From NCBI GenBank assembly GCA_013368795.1, contig JABFXX010000155.1:1-44713 (forward strand): DNA of 44,713 nucleotides, given 5' to 3'. Origin of the DNA: Kofleriaceae bacterium. GTDB lineage: Bacteria; Myxococcota_A; Polyangia; Haliangiales; Haliangiaceae. Of the stretch, positions 1 to 7,678 are shown in pieces; position 1 is the stretch's first letter, and each line of letters begins with the position of its first letter. The notes beneath the pieces are model-generated. The model worked only from the letters and a program-made list of their open reading frames with translations, had not been told where the DNA came from and ran no database searches. The position numbers and the translations under genes are program-made.

Positions 1-111
1 CTGTACCCGGAGCACGACCTGTTCATCCAGCGCATGAAGCTGAAGAACACGCTCCGCTACACCAAAGGTGATGAGCTCATCACGCACCTGGGCGCCGAGT
101 ACTACGATTGA
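1..111 (+). CDS. C-terminal end of an unidentified protein (5' truncated)
   Basis: Frame 1 is open from the first base and ends at TGA 109-111, giving the last 36 residues of a protein that begins outside the window. The tail is charged, ends in GAEYYD, and contains the stretch MKLKNTLRYTKGDELITHL. I do not recognise the family. Codon use (G/C in third positions) matches the neighbouring genes, so it is probably a genuine gene end. The next gene starts 92 bp downstream on the same strand. Confidence 0.6.
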   Translation: MYPEHDLFIQRMKLKNTLRYTKGDELITHLGAEYYD

Positions 112-127
112 GAGGGTGTCCAGGAGA

Positions 128-139
128 TCACGTACGTGA
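128..139. promoter_or_regulatory. 12-bp perfect palindrome TCACGTACGTGA
   Basis: A perfect 12-bp palindrome lies in the 91-bp gap before the DUF3108 lipoprotein gene and just upstream of the three 14-bp repeats. It could be an operator half of a larger control region, or chance. No protein is assigned to it. Confidence 0.25.
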
Positions 140-154
140 CTCCGTTCCGACACC

Positions 155-196
155 GGCTAGCCTTCTGGGGTTAGCCTACTGCGGCTAGCCTCCCGA
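155..196. repeat. Three tandem 14-bp direct repeats (GGYTAGCCTNCYGN)
   Basis: Three contiguous copies with exact 14-bp spacing start at 155, 169 and 183. All share GG at positions 1-2, TAGCCT at 4-9, C at 11 and G at 13. Copies 1 and 3 begin with the 8-bp palindrome GGCTAGCC; copy 2 has GGTTAGCC. The array ends 6 bp before the GTG start of the lipoprotein gene, which leaves no room for a normal ribosome binding site. Iteron-like binding sites for a regulator, or a 5' mRNA element, are possible. Confidence 0.55.
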
Positions 197-202
197 GCCA
201 CC

Positions 203-1090
203 GTGTCCCTCCGCCGCCAGCTTCCGCCGCTTCTCTTCGCCGCTCTCGTAGTCGGCTGCAGCGGCTCGTCGAAGACGTCGACGCCTGCGTCGCCAAATGG
301 TGCACACGCAGCGGCGACCGCGTTCCCCGCTGCTGGTCCGCCGTTCGTCGTGCCCGGCGAGCGCATGACCTATCGCGTGACCGCGCACGAGGTCACGCTC
401 GCCGCGTTCGCGCTCGAGGTCGGCACCCAGAAGGAGACGCTCCACGATCGCCCGGCGATCATCGTGCAGGCCGGTGCCGAGTCGACCGGCGTCGCGGCGC
501 TCGTGAAGCCGCTGAAGGCCGAGTTCGCGACGTGGCTCGACACCGAGACCGGCGAGCCGCTCGTGTTCCGCGTCACCGAGACCGCGGGTCGCGGCGACGA
601 GACGATCGAGAGCAACGAGGCGCGCTTCACCGAGCTCGCCGAGGGCAAGCTGCCGATCGCGACGAAGCGGCCCGACGGCACGGAGATCGTCGAGATCCAG
701 AACGTCGTCCCGCCGCAGAAGCCGATCGACACGATGACATTCCTGATGGCGCTGCGCGCGTGGGACGGCCAGGCCGGCGAGACCCACTCGATCGACGTCG
801 TGCGCAGCCGCTTCGTGTGGCGCACGCAGGTCAAGCTCGTCGGCCGTACGCCGGTCGTCACCGACCTGGGCGAGCTGCCGGCCGTGAAGTTCGACGCGAC
901 GACCTCGCGCATCATGCGCGACGGCTCGATCGACAAGGGCACCGAGGCTCGCCACTTCTCGATGTGGATCTCCGACGACGCCGACCGCGTGCCGCTGCTC
1001 CTCGTCGCCGAATCCGACTACGGCGACATCAAGCTCGAGATCGTCGACTACGCCGCGGGCAGCGGCCACAACCTCGCCGGTTCTCGCTAG
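203..1090 (+). CDS. DUF3108-family envelope lipoprotein
   Basis: A 295-residue protein. The N terminus is basic, then hydrophobic, with a lipobox LVVGC at residues 15-19, so Cys19 is the likely lipidation site. A low-complexity Ser/Thr/Ala linker follows. The body (about 50-285) has the DUF3108 look: an opening GERMTYRV strand, alternating beta strands, and a central segment of the type found in this family of periplasmic proteins of unknown function. The GTG start at 203 is chosen because it gives the complete signal peptide; there is no obvious Shine-Dalgarno and three 14-bp repeats lie directly upstream. Its TAG stop shares the tetranucleotide CTAG (1087-1090) with the convergent nucleotidyltransferase gene. 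Family call moderate; lipoprotein call strong. Confidence 0.8.
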   Translation: MSLRRQLPPLLFAALVVGCSGSSKTSTPASPNGAHAAATAFPAAGPPFVVPGERMTYRVTAHEVTLAAFALEVGTQKETLHDRPAIIVQAGAESTGVAALVKPLKAEFATWLDTETGEPLVFRVTETAGRGDETIESNEARFTELAEGKLPIATKRPDGTEIVEIQNVVPPQKPIDTMTFLMALRAWDGQAGETHSIDVVRSRFVWRTQVKLVGRTPVVTDLGELPAVKFDATTSRIMRDGSIDKGTEARHFSMWISDDADRVPLLLVAESDYGDIKLEIVDYAAGSGHNLAGSR

Positions 1091-1827
1091 GTCCACCAGC
1101 GCTCGCGCGCGAGGACCTCGTCCGCGTGAGCGCGCTCGTGCGGCTCGTCGATCTCGAGCCAGCCGTGGCCACTGATGTCGGCGATCGCCGGCGCCTGGCC
1201 GCGTTCGGCGAGCGCGACGAGGATCGATTCGACGTGGCTCGCCTCGCCCTTCGTCTGGAGCACGTGCGCTGCGGCGGCGAAGTAATCGTCGCGGCGCGCG
1301 GCCGGTACGTACGTCATGCCGACGTAGCCGCAGTCCCACGTCGCGAGCGTCTTTGCCATCTCGCGGACGTGGCGCGTGTCGTCGAGCGTCACCTTCATGT
1401 CGTCGGCGCCGAGCTTGCGATCGAAGTCGCAGAACGCGGTGACCTCGCCGCTCGCCTCTCCGCGCTCGCACGCGGCCGCGACGATCGTCGCGATCGTCGG
1501 GCGATACACGTGGTCGGTGTTCATGAGGAGAAACCCGCCGGCCTCGAGCGCCGTGCGGCCGGTCTGCATCGAGATTAGATTTCCCTTCCGATACTCGGTG
1601 TTCTCGACGATCGCGGCATCGGGCGCGACCTTGGCAACGCGCGCGGCGACATCGCCATGGTGAAAGCCACCGACGACGATCCGGTGCTGCGCGCCGGAGG
1701 CCCTCGCGAACGCGAGCGCGTAGTCGACGAGCGGCCTGCCGCCGACCTCGATCAGCGCCTTGGGCGTCGCCTGGGTGAGATCCTTGAGCCGGCTGCCGAG
1801 GCCGGCCGCCATGATGATCGCCTGCAT
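1087..1827 (-). CDS. CTP-type sugar/alcohol-phosphate nucleotidyltransferase (LicC/IPCT/PntC-like)
   Basis: A 246-residue NTP-transferase. It starts with the nucleotide-binding signature AAGLGSRLKDLTQATPKAL (residues 7-25), has the metal-binding NTD motif (103-105), a segment EYRKGNLISM (78-87) resembling the N-rich region of choline-phosphate and inositol-phosphate cytidylyltransferases, and a C-terminal WLEIDEP motif typical of that group. Family members activate phosphocholine (LicC), inositol-1-phosphate (IPCT) or 2-aminoethylphosphonate (PntC) as CDP derivatives. Substrate cannot be read from sequence. The ATG at 1827 is chosen because the nucleotide-binding motif starts immediately after it; the frame is open further upstream but overlaps the HAD gene. 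It lies 13 bp downstream of that gene and is probably cotranscribed. The CDP-alcohol phosphotransferase at 6876 is a plausible consumer of its product. Confidence 0.85.
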   Translation of the reverse strand: MQAIIMAAGLGSRLKDLTQATPKALIEVGGRPLVDYALAFARASGAQHRIVVGGFHHGDVAARVAKVAPDAAIVENTEYRKGNLISMQTGRTALEAGGFLLMNTDHVYRPTIATIVAAACERGEASGEVTAFCDFDRKLGADDMKVTLDDTRHVREMAKTLATWDCGYVGMTYVPAARRDDYFAAAAHVLQTKGEASHVESILVALAERGQAPAIADISGHGWLEIDEPHERAHADEVLARERWWT

Positions 1828-1840
1828 CCGCGGAGGTGTA

Positions 1841-2509
1841 TCAGGCCGCGGAGCGCGACGCGACGAGCTCGGCGAGCGCGTGCACATCGGCGACAGCCGG
1901 TACGGCCGGATTCCAGCGGCGGAAGTCCTCGGCGCTGAACGTGCCGAGCCGGGCGACGAACGCGAGGCCGCAGCCGTGCGCGAGCTCGCCGTCCTTGATC
2001 GAATCGCCGCAGAACAGGATCTCCTGCGTGGGCACGCCGAATTCCTTGCACGTGCGGTCGACGTGCGGGCGGCCCTTCGCGAGGCCGACGGCGGCATCGA
2101 AGCCGAGCACGAGATCGAACCGGATCGTCTGGCGGGCCGCGAATTCGTCGACGAAGTACTGCGCCGAGTTCGACGACACGACGAGCTTCATGCCGAACGA
2201 CCGCAGGCGCTCGAGTGCCGCCAGCGTCCGCGCGTCGAGGTCCGCGGTATCCGCGTAGGCGCGCTTCTGGACCTCGAAGATGTCGGAGGCGCGATCGTTT
2301 GCGGCGTGGCCGGGTGCGATGATCTCGAGCTGCTGGCGGAATGGAATCCCGCTGGTCTCGAGGTAGCGGCGGCGTCCTGTCGCACGGTCGATTCCGTGGA
2401 GCTCGGCCATGACCGACGCCGCGACGTCGGCGAAGCCGCCCATCGTATCGATGAGCGTGCCGTCGAGGTCGAACATCACGACCTTCGGGGTTTCTGGCAG
2501 CTGCATCAT
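1841..2509 (-). CDS. HAD-superfamily phosphatase (phosphoglycolate-phosphatase-like)
   Basis: A 222-residue HAD hydrolase. Motif I is FDLDGTLID with nucleophile Asp14 and acid/base Asp16. Motif II is VVSSNS (110-115). The conserved Lys is at 145 and motif IV is CGDSIKDGE with Asp169 and Asp173. An alpha-helical cap lies between about residues 25 and 95. It is expected to dephosphorylate a small phosphorylated metabolite in the cytoplasm. It lacks the DWAGTTVD-type motif of phosphonoacetaldehyde hydrolase (PhnX), so I do not call it PhnX. It heads the minus-strand pair with the nucleotidyltransferase and is divergent from the MMPL exporter, 86 bp away. Context suggests a role in the same head-group pathway, but this is inference. 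Confidence 0.85.
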   Translation of the reverse strand: MMQLPETPKVVMFDLDGTLIDTMGGFADVAASVMAELHGIDRATGRRRYLETSGIPFRQQLEIIAPGHAANDRASDIFEVQKRAYADTADLDARTLAALERLRSFGMKLVVSSNSAQYFVDEFAARQTIRFDLVLGFDAAVGLAKGRPHVDRTCKEFGVPTQEILFCGDSIKDGELAHGCGLAFVARLGTFSAEDFRRWNPAVPAVADVHALAELVASRSAA

Positions 2510-2595
2510 CCGGGACGGGTACCACGCGACGATCGCTGAGTAAAGCGCGACGCTCGGGGCAGCCAGATCCTGCCGATGGGGTATATACGCGCGAC
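2510..2595. promoter_or_regulatory. Divergent promoter region (HAD gene / MMPL exporter)
   Basis: The 86-bp gap between two divergent starts must hold promoters for both directions. The only AT-rich element is the palindrome GTATATAC at 2581-2588. TATATA at 2582-2587 would suit a -10 box, but it lies only 8 bp before the GTG of the exporter, which would imply a leaderless transcript. I see no convincing -35 element. Weak evidence. Confidence 0.25.
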
Positions 2596-5082
2596 GTGAT
2601 CACGGGTGTGAAGCGCTACGCGACGTGGATCGACCGCCACGCGATCCTCGTCCTGCTGGTGTCCGTGATCGTCGCGGTGCTCGGCGGCATGCTGGCCGCG
2701 CGGCTGCCGCTGCAGTCCGACCTCACGAACCTGCTCCCGTCGTCGCAGTCGTCGGTGCGCGAGCTCAAGGCGATCTCGAAGCGTGCGCGCCCCTTCGGCA
2801 CCGTCCAGGTCGCGATCGAGTCGCAGGATGCGGCACGCACGACCGCTGCGAGCGACGCGCTCGCGAACGCGATCACGACCAATGTCGATCCGGCGCTGAT
2901 GGCGCAGTTCTCGCGCGACGACGGTCCGCGCGACCGCTACGCGTGGAACCACAGGTTCCTGTTCGCCGACTACCAGGACCTCGTCGACGCGAAGCAGGAG
3001 CTCGAGAACCGGATCAAGAACGCCAAGCTCGAGGCGAACCCGCTCTACATCTCGCTCGACGAGGACACGAAGTCGGATACCGATCGGCTCGACGAGCTCG
3101 AGAAGAAGCTGTCCGACCTCGAGGAGCGCGCGACGCACCCGCCCGCGCGCGCGAGCAAGGACGGCCACCTGCGCGTGTTCGTGATCCAGACGACGTTCTC
3201 GGCGTCGGATACCGGCCGCGCGCATGCCCTCGTCACCGGGCTGAAGAAGTCGATCGCGGCAACGCGCGCCGACTTCAAGGACGTCTCGTTCGACATGACG
3301 GGCAACGTCATCATGAGCATGCACGAGCACGACTCCGTGCTCGACGGCATGACGATGTCGCTCGCGTTCACCGTGCTGCTCTGCGGGCTCGCGCTGGTCG
3401 CGTACTACCGGTCCGGGCGCGTCGTGATCGCGATGCTGCTCGCGCTCGGCGTCGGCGTGTCCGCGACGTTCGCGATCGCGTGGGCGACCGTCGGCCACCT
3501 GAACGTGATGACCGCGTTCTTGTTCGCGATCGTCGTCGGCAACGGCATCAATGCCTCGCTGATCTTCGTCGCCCGCTACCTCGAGGATTTGCGCACCAAC
3601 TCGCACCATCCCTCGGCCCTCGCGACATCGATCACGGGCGCGCTGCCCGGCACGCTCGGCGCAGCGGCGACCGCCGCGGTCGCCTACGGTTCGCTGCTCA
3701 TCACCGACTTCCGCGGGTTCCGCGAGTTCGGCGCGATCGCCGGCATCGGCATGGTCGTCACGTGGATCACGACGTTCACGACGCTGCCCGCCCTGCTCAG
3801 CGTACTGTCGCGCCGAGGCCTCAAGCCGAAGACGACGCCAAAGCTCGGCGACTGGCTCGCTCGTGCCCTGCCCCAGCGCCGCCTCGTCCCCGCGCTCGTG
3901 CTGGCCGGCCTGCTCACCGCAGTCGCGATCACGATCACCGCGGTCTACATCAAGCGCGATCCGTTCACGCATGACTGGCGCGACCTGCAATCGAGCACGC
4001 CCGCGATCAACCGCGCGCACAAGCTCAACGCGCACATCAAGGAGGGCCTGGGCGGCCGCTCGGATCTCGCCGGGCAGGCCTACCAGCTCGTGATCGCCGT
4101 CGGCGACCGCGAGGACGTCAACCCGATCGTCGCGAGCCTGCGCGCCGCGAACGAGAAGGTCCCCGCCGAGAAGCGCTGGATGAACGACGTGTTCAGCATG
4201 GAAGACATGCTGCCGTCGCGGCAGGAGGAGAAGCTCGCGATCCTCGCCGACATCCGCAAGATGATCGACAACCCCGACCTCCAGGCTTCGCTGTCCGACG
4301 AGGACAAGGCGCGCCTCGCGAAGGTCCGCCCACCCGATGGCCTGCGCCCGGTGCGCGACGACGAGGTCCCCGCGGAGCTCGCGTGGCCGTTCATCGAGCG
4401 CGACGGCTCGCGCGGCCGCCTGATCATCGTGCGCGGTGCCGCGCGCCTCAACTCGTTCGACGTCGACGATCGCCTCGAGTTCGCCGCGCGCGCTCGCGAG
4501 CTCAAGCTGCCGCCCGATGCGCTGCTCGCGAGCGAGTCGCTCGTCGTCGCCGACATCATCGACGTGATGGAGCAAGACGCGCCGCGGATGATCATGTTCG
4601 CGCTGCTCGGCTCGATCCTCGCGGTGTTCCTGTTCGTCGGCCGCCATCGCCACGGCATGATCACGGTCGCCTCGGGGTTCGCCGGCGTGATCGTGATGAT
4701 CGCGGCGTGCGCCGTCGCCGGGCTGCGCGTCCACTTCCTCGACCTGATCGCGCTACCGATCACGATCGGTATCGGCATCGACTACGCGGTCAACGTCGCG
4801 GCGCGAGACCGCCAGGAAGGCGACCGTGGGATCGCGCACGTCCTCAAGACGACCGGCGGCGCGGTCCTCCTGTGCTCGTTCACGACCGCCGTCGGCTACG
4901 GCACGCTGCTCCTGTCGGCAAATGGCGGCATTCGCGCGTTCGGCCTGGCGGCGCTCATCGGCGAGGTCGCCTGCGTCACCGTCGCGCTGATCGCGGCCCC
5001 GGCCGCACTCGAGCTGTTGCGGCGGCGCCGACAGGAAGGGCCGCGTGACGTACCGCCCGCGACCGCAGTACTGAAGGATTGA
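2596..5082 (+). CDS. MMPL/RND-superfamily exporter (HpnN-like)
   Basis: An 828-residue integral membrane protein with the duplicated RND plan. There is one N-terminal TM (about 17-36), a large periplasmic loop with a charged coiled-coil stretch (about 130-185), a five-TM bundle (about 255-405), a second TM/periplasmic loop (about 430-670), and a second bundle (about 675-815). Each half carries the characteristic loop: VGNGINASLIFVARYLEDL in the first and GIGIDYAVNVAARDRQEG in the second. Members of this class move lipids or hydrophobic compounds across or out of the inner membrane using proton motive force (HpnN for hopanoids, MmpL for mycobacterial lipids). The GTG at 2596 gives the complete first TM. 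The aminotransferase gene follows within 60 bp. With lipid-type enzymes around it, export of a lipid product is a reasonable inference. Confidence 0.85.
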   Translation: MITGVKRYATWIDRHAILVLLVSVIVAVLGGMLAARLPLQSDLTNLLPSSQSSVRELKAISKRARPFGTVQVAIESQDAARTTAASDALANAITTNVDPALMAQFSRDDGPRDRYAWNHRFLFADYQDLVDAKQELENRIKNAKLEANPLYISLDEDTKSDTDRLDELEKKLSDLEERATHPPARASKDGHLRVFVIQTTFSASDTGRAHALVTGLKKSIAATRADFKDVSFDMTGNVIMSMHEHDSVLDGMTMSLAFTVLLCGLALVAYYRSGRVVIAMLLALGVGVSATFAIAWATVGHLNVMTAFLFAIVVGNGINASLIFVARYLEDLRTNSHHPSALATSITGALPGTLGAAATAAVAYGSLLITDFRGFREFGAIAGIGMVVTWITTFTTLPALLSVLSRRGLKPKTTPKLGDWLARALPQRRLVPALVLAGLLTAVAITITAVYIKRDPFTHDWRDLQSSTPAINRAHKLNAHIKEGLGGRSDLAGQAYQLVIAVGDREDVNPIVASLRAANEKVPAEKRWMNDVFSMEDMLPSRQEEKLAILADIRKMIDNPDLQASLSDEDKARLAKVRPPDGLRPVRDDEVPAELAWPFIERDGSRGRLIIVRGAARLNSFDVDDRLEFAARARELKLPPDALLASESLVVADIIDVMEQDAPRMIMFALLGSILAVFLFVGRHRHGMITVASGFAGVIVMIAACAVAGLRVHFLDLIALPITIGIGIDYAVNVAARDRQEGDRGIAHVLKTTGGAVLLCSFTTAVGYGTLLLSANGGIRAFGLAALIGEVACVTVALIAAPAALELLRRRRQEGPRDVPPATAVLKD

Positions 5083-5134
5083 TCAGATCTTCGAGGGCAT
5101 GGATGTGGTACACGGCCAATCTACGCAGGTAGCG

Positions 5135-6232
5135 ATGCAACGAACCGAACCTATCTTGCTCACCCCCGGCCCCGTCCGGATTCCTCCGCTCGTCGCGGAG
5201 TACCTCGCGCACCCGCCCTGCAACTACCACCGTCAAGACGCGTTCTCGACGATGTTCGCGGAGACCGAGCGCGATCTGAAGCAGCTCGTCGGCATCGCCG
5301 ATTCCGCCGCGTACTTCGCGACGATCATGACGACGACCGGTACCGGCGCGAACGAGGCCGTGCTGCTCGCGCTCGAGCCGCTCGGCAAGGGCCTCGTCTG
5401 CAACAACGGGTTCTTCGGCGCCCGCGTCGTCGACCAGGCGCGCCAGAACAAGATCGATCACGTCGTCTACGAGTCGCCGTCGGACCAGCCGCTCGATCCG
5501 GAGCTCATCGCCAAGGTGCTCGAGAAGGATCCCACCATCAAGTGGGTGTTCTTCGTCAGCCACGAGACGCGCACCGGCCTCGTGAACCCGTTCGAGGCGA
5601 TCGCCAGGGCGTGCAAGGCGCGCGGCGCGTTCGTCGGCGCCGACGCCATCTCGAGTGCGTTCGCTTACAAGATCGACATCGAGGGCTCGCAGGCCGACCT
5701 CGTCACCGCGTCGAGCGCGAAGGCGATCATGGCCGCTCCCGGCCTCGGCATCATCTTCACGAAGAAGGCGTCGGTCCCGGCGCTCGAGGCCGCCGGCCAT
5801 CGCCGCGGCTACTACCAGGACGTCATCGCCGAGTACAAGAAGCAGAGCACCGAGCAGCAGCCTCGGTTCGCCCAGCCGGTCGCGCTCCACGCGGCGCTAC
5901 GCGCGGCCTGCACTTATCTCGGCTGGCAGGGTATCGACGCTCACATGGCGCGCATCCAGCGCCAGATGAAGATGCTCATCGATCACCTGAAGACCCTCGG
6001 CATCGAGCCGATGCTCGACGCGAAGTATCGCTCGAACATCGCTGTCAACTTCCGCCTCCCTGTCGGAATGCCATACAAAGGTTTTTCGGCACGCATGGAG
6101 GAGCTCGGGTACTTCTGCCTGTATGGCGTGCCAGGTGATTCGACCCACTTCCAGCTGAGCACCATCGGGTATCTGAGCGACGAAGACATCCAGGGCGTTC
6201 AGAACGCGCTTTCTCAGGTGTTGAAGGCCTGA
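5135..6232 (+). CDS. Class V PLP aminotransferase, PhnW-like (2-aminoethylphosphonate-pyruvate transaminase type)
   Basis: A 365-residue fold-type I aminotransferase. It opens with ILLTPGPVRIPP, the signature of the PhnW / alanine-glyoxylate aminotransferase group. It has a PLP-phosphate-binding TTTGTGANEAV stretch and the Schiff-base lysine in SSAKAIMAAPGLG at Lys196, close to the Lys position of known PhnW proteins and in the same SSA(N)K context. PhnW interconverts 2-aminoethylphosphonate plus pyruvate and phosphonoacetaldehyde plus alanine; in phosphonate producers a related enzyme runs in the biosynthetic direction. ATG 5135 is preferred (AGG six bases upstream, and PhnW homologues begin just before LLTPGP); an in-frame ATG at 5099 would add 12 residues. 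Serine- or alanine-glyoxylate aminotransferase activity cannot be excluded. No PepM or Ppd gene lies in the window. Confidence 0.8.
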   Translation: MQRTEPILLTPGPVRIPPLVAEYLAHPPCNYHRQDAFSTMFAETERDLKQLVGIADSAAYFATIMTTTGTGANEAVLLALEPLGKGLVCNNGFFGARVVDQARQNKIDHVVYESPSDQPLDPELIAKVLEKDPTIKWVFFVSHETRTGLVNPFEAIARACKARGAFVGADAISSAFAYKIDIEGSQADLVTASSAKAIMAAPGLGIIFTKKASVPALEAAGHRRGYYQDVIAEYKKQSTEQQPRFAQPVALHAALRAACTYLGWQGIDAHMARIQRQMKMLIDHLKTLGIEPMLDAKYRSNIAVNFRLPVGMPYKGFSARMEELGYFCLYGVPGDSTHFQLSTIGYLSDEDIQGVQNALSQVLKA

Positions 6233-6326
6233 CGAGCTGTTGAAGATCTGACAGCTTGGCCGCACCAATCTCGCGATGACCGTTATGAGGCTACGTGGCA
6301 ACGTTCTTGCGTAAGATCGCAGGACC

Positions 6327-6860
6327 TTGTTAGAAACCCCTCCAGCCGTGATCCGTAGCATCGGTTCGCATACTGGTAAGCGCGTCTTCTTCGGATACGA
6401 CCGCTACGCCACGGCCGACCTCGAGGCCTACCTCGCGCTGCTCGGCGTGCACGGTCAGGTGTTCGAGATGGTCGACGCCGCGCGACTGCATTACCTGACC
6501 AGCGCGGAGCGCACGTGCCGCGCGATCCAGGCCGAAGAGCGCGCGTTCGGCGTCCTGTGCTGCGGTACCGGCATGGGCATGTCGATCGCCGCGAACAAGT
6601 TCACCGGCATCTACGCCGCGCGCTGCACCTCGGTCGAGGACGCAGAGCTCGCGCGCACGATCAACAACGCCAACGTGCTCTGCATCGCCGCGAACCAAGG
6701 CTTCGCGAAGAACGCGCAGATCATCGAGGCGTTCGCGATGACCGCCTACACCGGCCGCAAGCTCGACGAGCTCGAGTACATCACGTCGTTCGAGCACGTG
6801 TCGCCGGCGCCTGCCAAGCCGCTCGATAAGCAGCCGCGCGCGTATCGCCGCACGGCCTAA
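6327..6860 (+). CDS. RpiB/LacA/LacB-family sugar-phosphate isomerase-like protein
   Basis: A 177-residue protein. The core CCGTGMGMSIAANKFTGIYA (78-97) is the hallmark phosphate-binding and catalytic loop of RpiB/LacAB isomerases, including the catalytic-position Cys79. A later NNANVLCIAANQ segment matches the family's NDANVL motif. The N-terminal active-site pair normally written SDHAG is here YDRYA (Asp25-Arg26), so the usual His is absent; the substrate or reaction may differ from ribose-5-phosphate isomerisation. The first start is TTG 6327; GTG 6348 is an alternative and neither has a strong ribosome binding site. It sits between the PhnW-like gene and the CDP-alcohol phosphotransferase, 15 bp before the latter, implying cotranscription. 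Confidence 0.75.
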   Translation: MLETPPAVIRSIGSHTGKRVFFGYDRYATADLEAYLALLGVHGQVFEMVDAARLHYLTSAERTCRAIQAEERAFGVLCCGTGMGMSIAANKFTGIYAARCTSVEDAELARTINNANVLCIAANQGFAKNAQIIEAFAMTAYTGRKLDELEYITSFEHVSPAPAKPLDKQPRAYRRTA

Positions 6861-6875
6861 GCGAAGGCAGTTGTC

Positions 6876-7652
6876 ATGCCCGCTGCTCGTCCGAGGATGT
6901 TCGGGATCAAGGACATCTTCACGACGATCAACCTGCTCGGCGGTATCGTCGGTATCTGCCTGTGCGTCGACGGCAGGCCGTTCGAAGCCGGCATCTCCGT
7001 CATGCTCGGCTACGTGTTCGGCGACACGCTCGATGGTTACGTCGCGCGCAAGCTGAACAGCGCGAACGCGTTCGGTGCCGAGTTCGACACGATCGCCGAT
7101 CACACGTCGCACGTGATCGCGCCCGCAGCGATCGTCTACACCGTCTATCGCGACGTCGGCCTCCTGCCCGCGCCGTGGAACCAGGTGCTCGCGATCGCGC
7201 TTGCCGCGTCGCTCGTGATCTCGGTCTCGGTGCGCCACGCGCGCAACATCGTCTCGCCCGTCAACTACAAGGGCGTGTGGGCCGGCCTGCCGCGCTCGGT
7301 GCTCGGCTTCCTCGCGATCGGCTACTGCAACGCAGCGCTCGCGCCTCACGCGCCGGGCGGCTGGTGGCTCGGCGTCGTGCTGATTCCCGCGATGGGCCTC
7401 GCGACGCTGACGTACCTGCCGTTCCCGAACCACCACATGAAGCGCTCGCACTTCTGGTACGTGAACGCGCTGATCGGCATCTTCTTCGCGATGACGATCG
7501 GCATGGTGTTCGTCAATCCGAAGTTCTTCTTCGACGTCCTGTTCTTCTGGATGGCCGGCTACTCGATGTCTGCCTGGATGTCACTCACGCCCGACGAGCG
7601 CGTCGCCTATCGGCAGACAGTGGCAGCGATGAAGTCGCAAGCCCACGGCTAG
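6876..7652 (+). CDS. CDP-alcohol phosphotransferase (PssA-like membrane enzyme)
   Basis: A 258-residue membrane protein with the complete CDP-alcohol phosphotransferase motif: Asp50-x2-Asp53-Gly54-x2-Ala57-Arg58-x8-Gly67-x3-Asp71-x3-Asp75, all four aspartates present. About six to seven hydrophobic segments follow. These enzymes transfer an alcohol phosphate from a CDP-alcohol to a hydroxyl acceptor, making phosphatidylserine, phosphatidylinositol phosphate, phosphonolipids and others. The overall layout resembles phosphatidylserine synthase type II, but the acceptor cannot be deduced. The ATG start at 6876 lies 15 bp after the RpiB-like gene. A nearby CTP-type nucleotidyltransferase could supply a dedicated CDP-alcohol. 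Confidence 0.85.
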   Translation: MPAARPRMFGIKDIFTTINLLGGIVGICLCVDGRPFEAGISVMLGYVFGDTLDGYVARKLNSANAFGAEFDTIADHTSHVIAPAAIVYTVYRDVGLLPAPWNQVLAIALAASLVISVSVRHARNIVSPVNYKGVWAGLPRSVLGFLAIGYCNAALAPHAPGGWWLGVVLIPAMGLATLTYLPFPNHHMKRSHFWYVNALIGIFFAMTIGMVFVNPKFFFDVLFFWMAGYSMSAWMSLTPDERVAYRQTVAAMKSQAHG

Positions 7653-7678
7653 CGCGGGACTTGTGATAAAGCCCGGGG

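Noticed and set aside
1841..2509. Phosphonoacetaldehyde hydrolase (PhnX) as partner of the PhnW-like enzyme
   Set aside because: Motif I is DLDGTLID rather than the DWAGTTVD type of PhnX, and the Schiff-base Lys cap motif was not found; called a general HAD phosphatase.
2506..4734. Long open frame antisense to the MMPL exporter
   Set aside because: Its product is Arg/Glu/Asp-rich low complexity, as expected from the reverse of high-GC coding DNA; the plus-strand frame has clear RND motifs and TM segments.
5135..6232. Firm assignment of the aminotransferase as PhnW
   Set aside because: The signature is shared with alanine/serine-glyoxylate aminotransferases, and no other phosphonate gene is in the window; kept as PhnW-like only.
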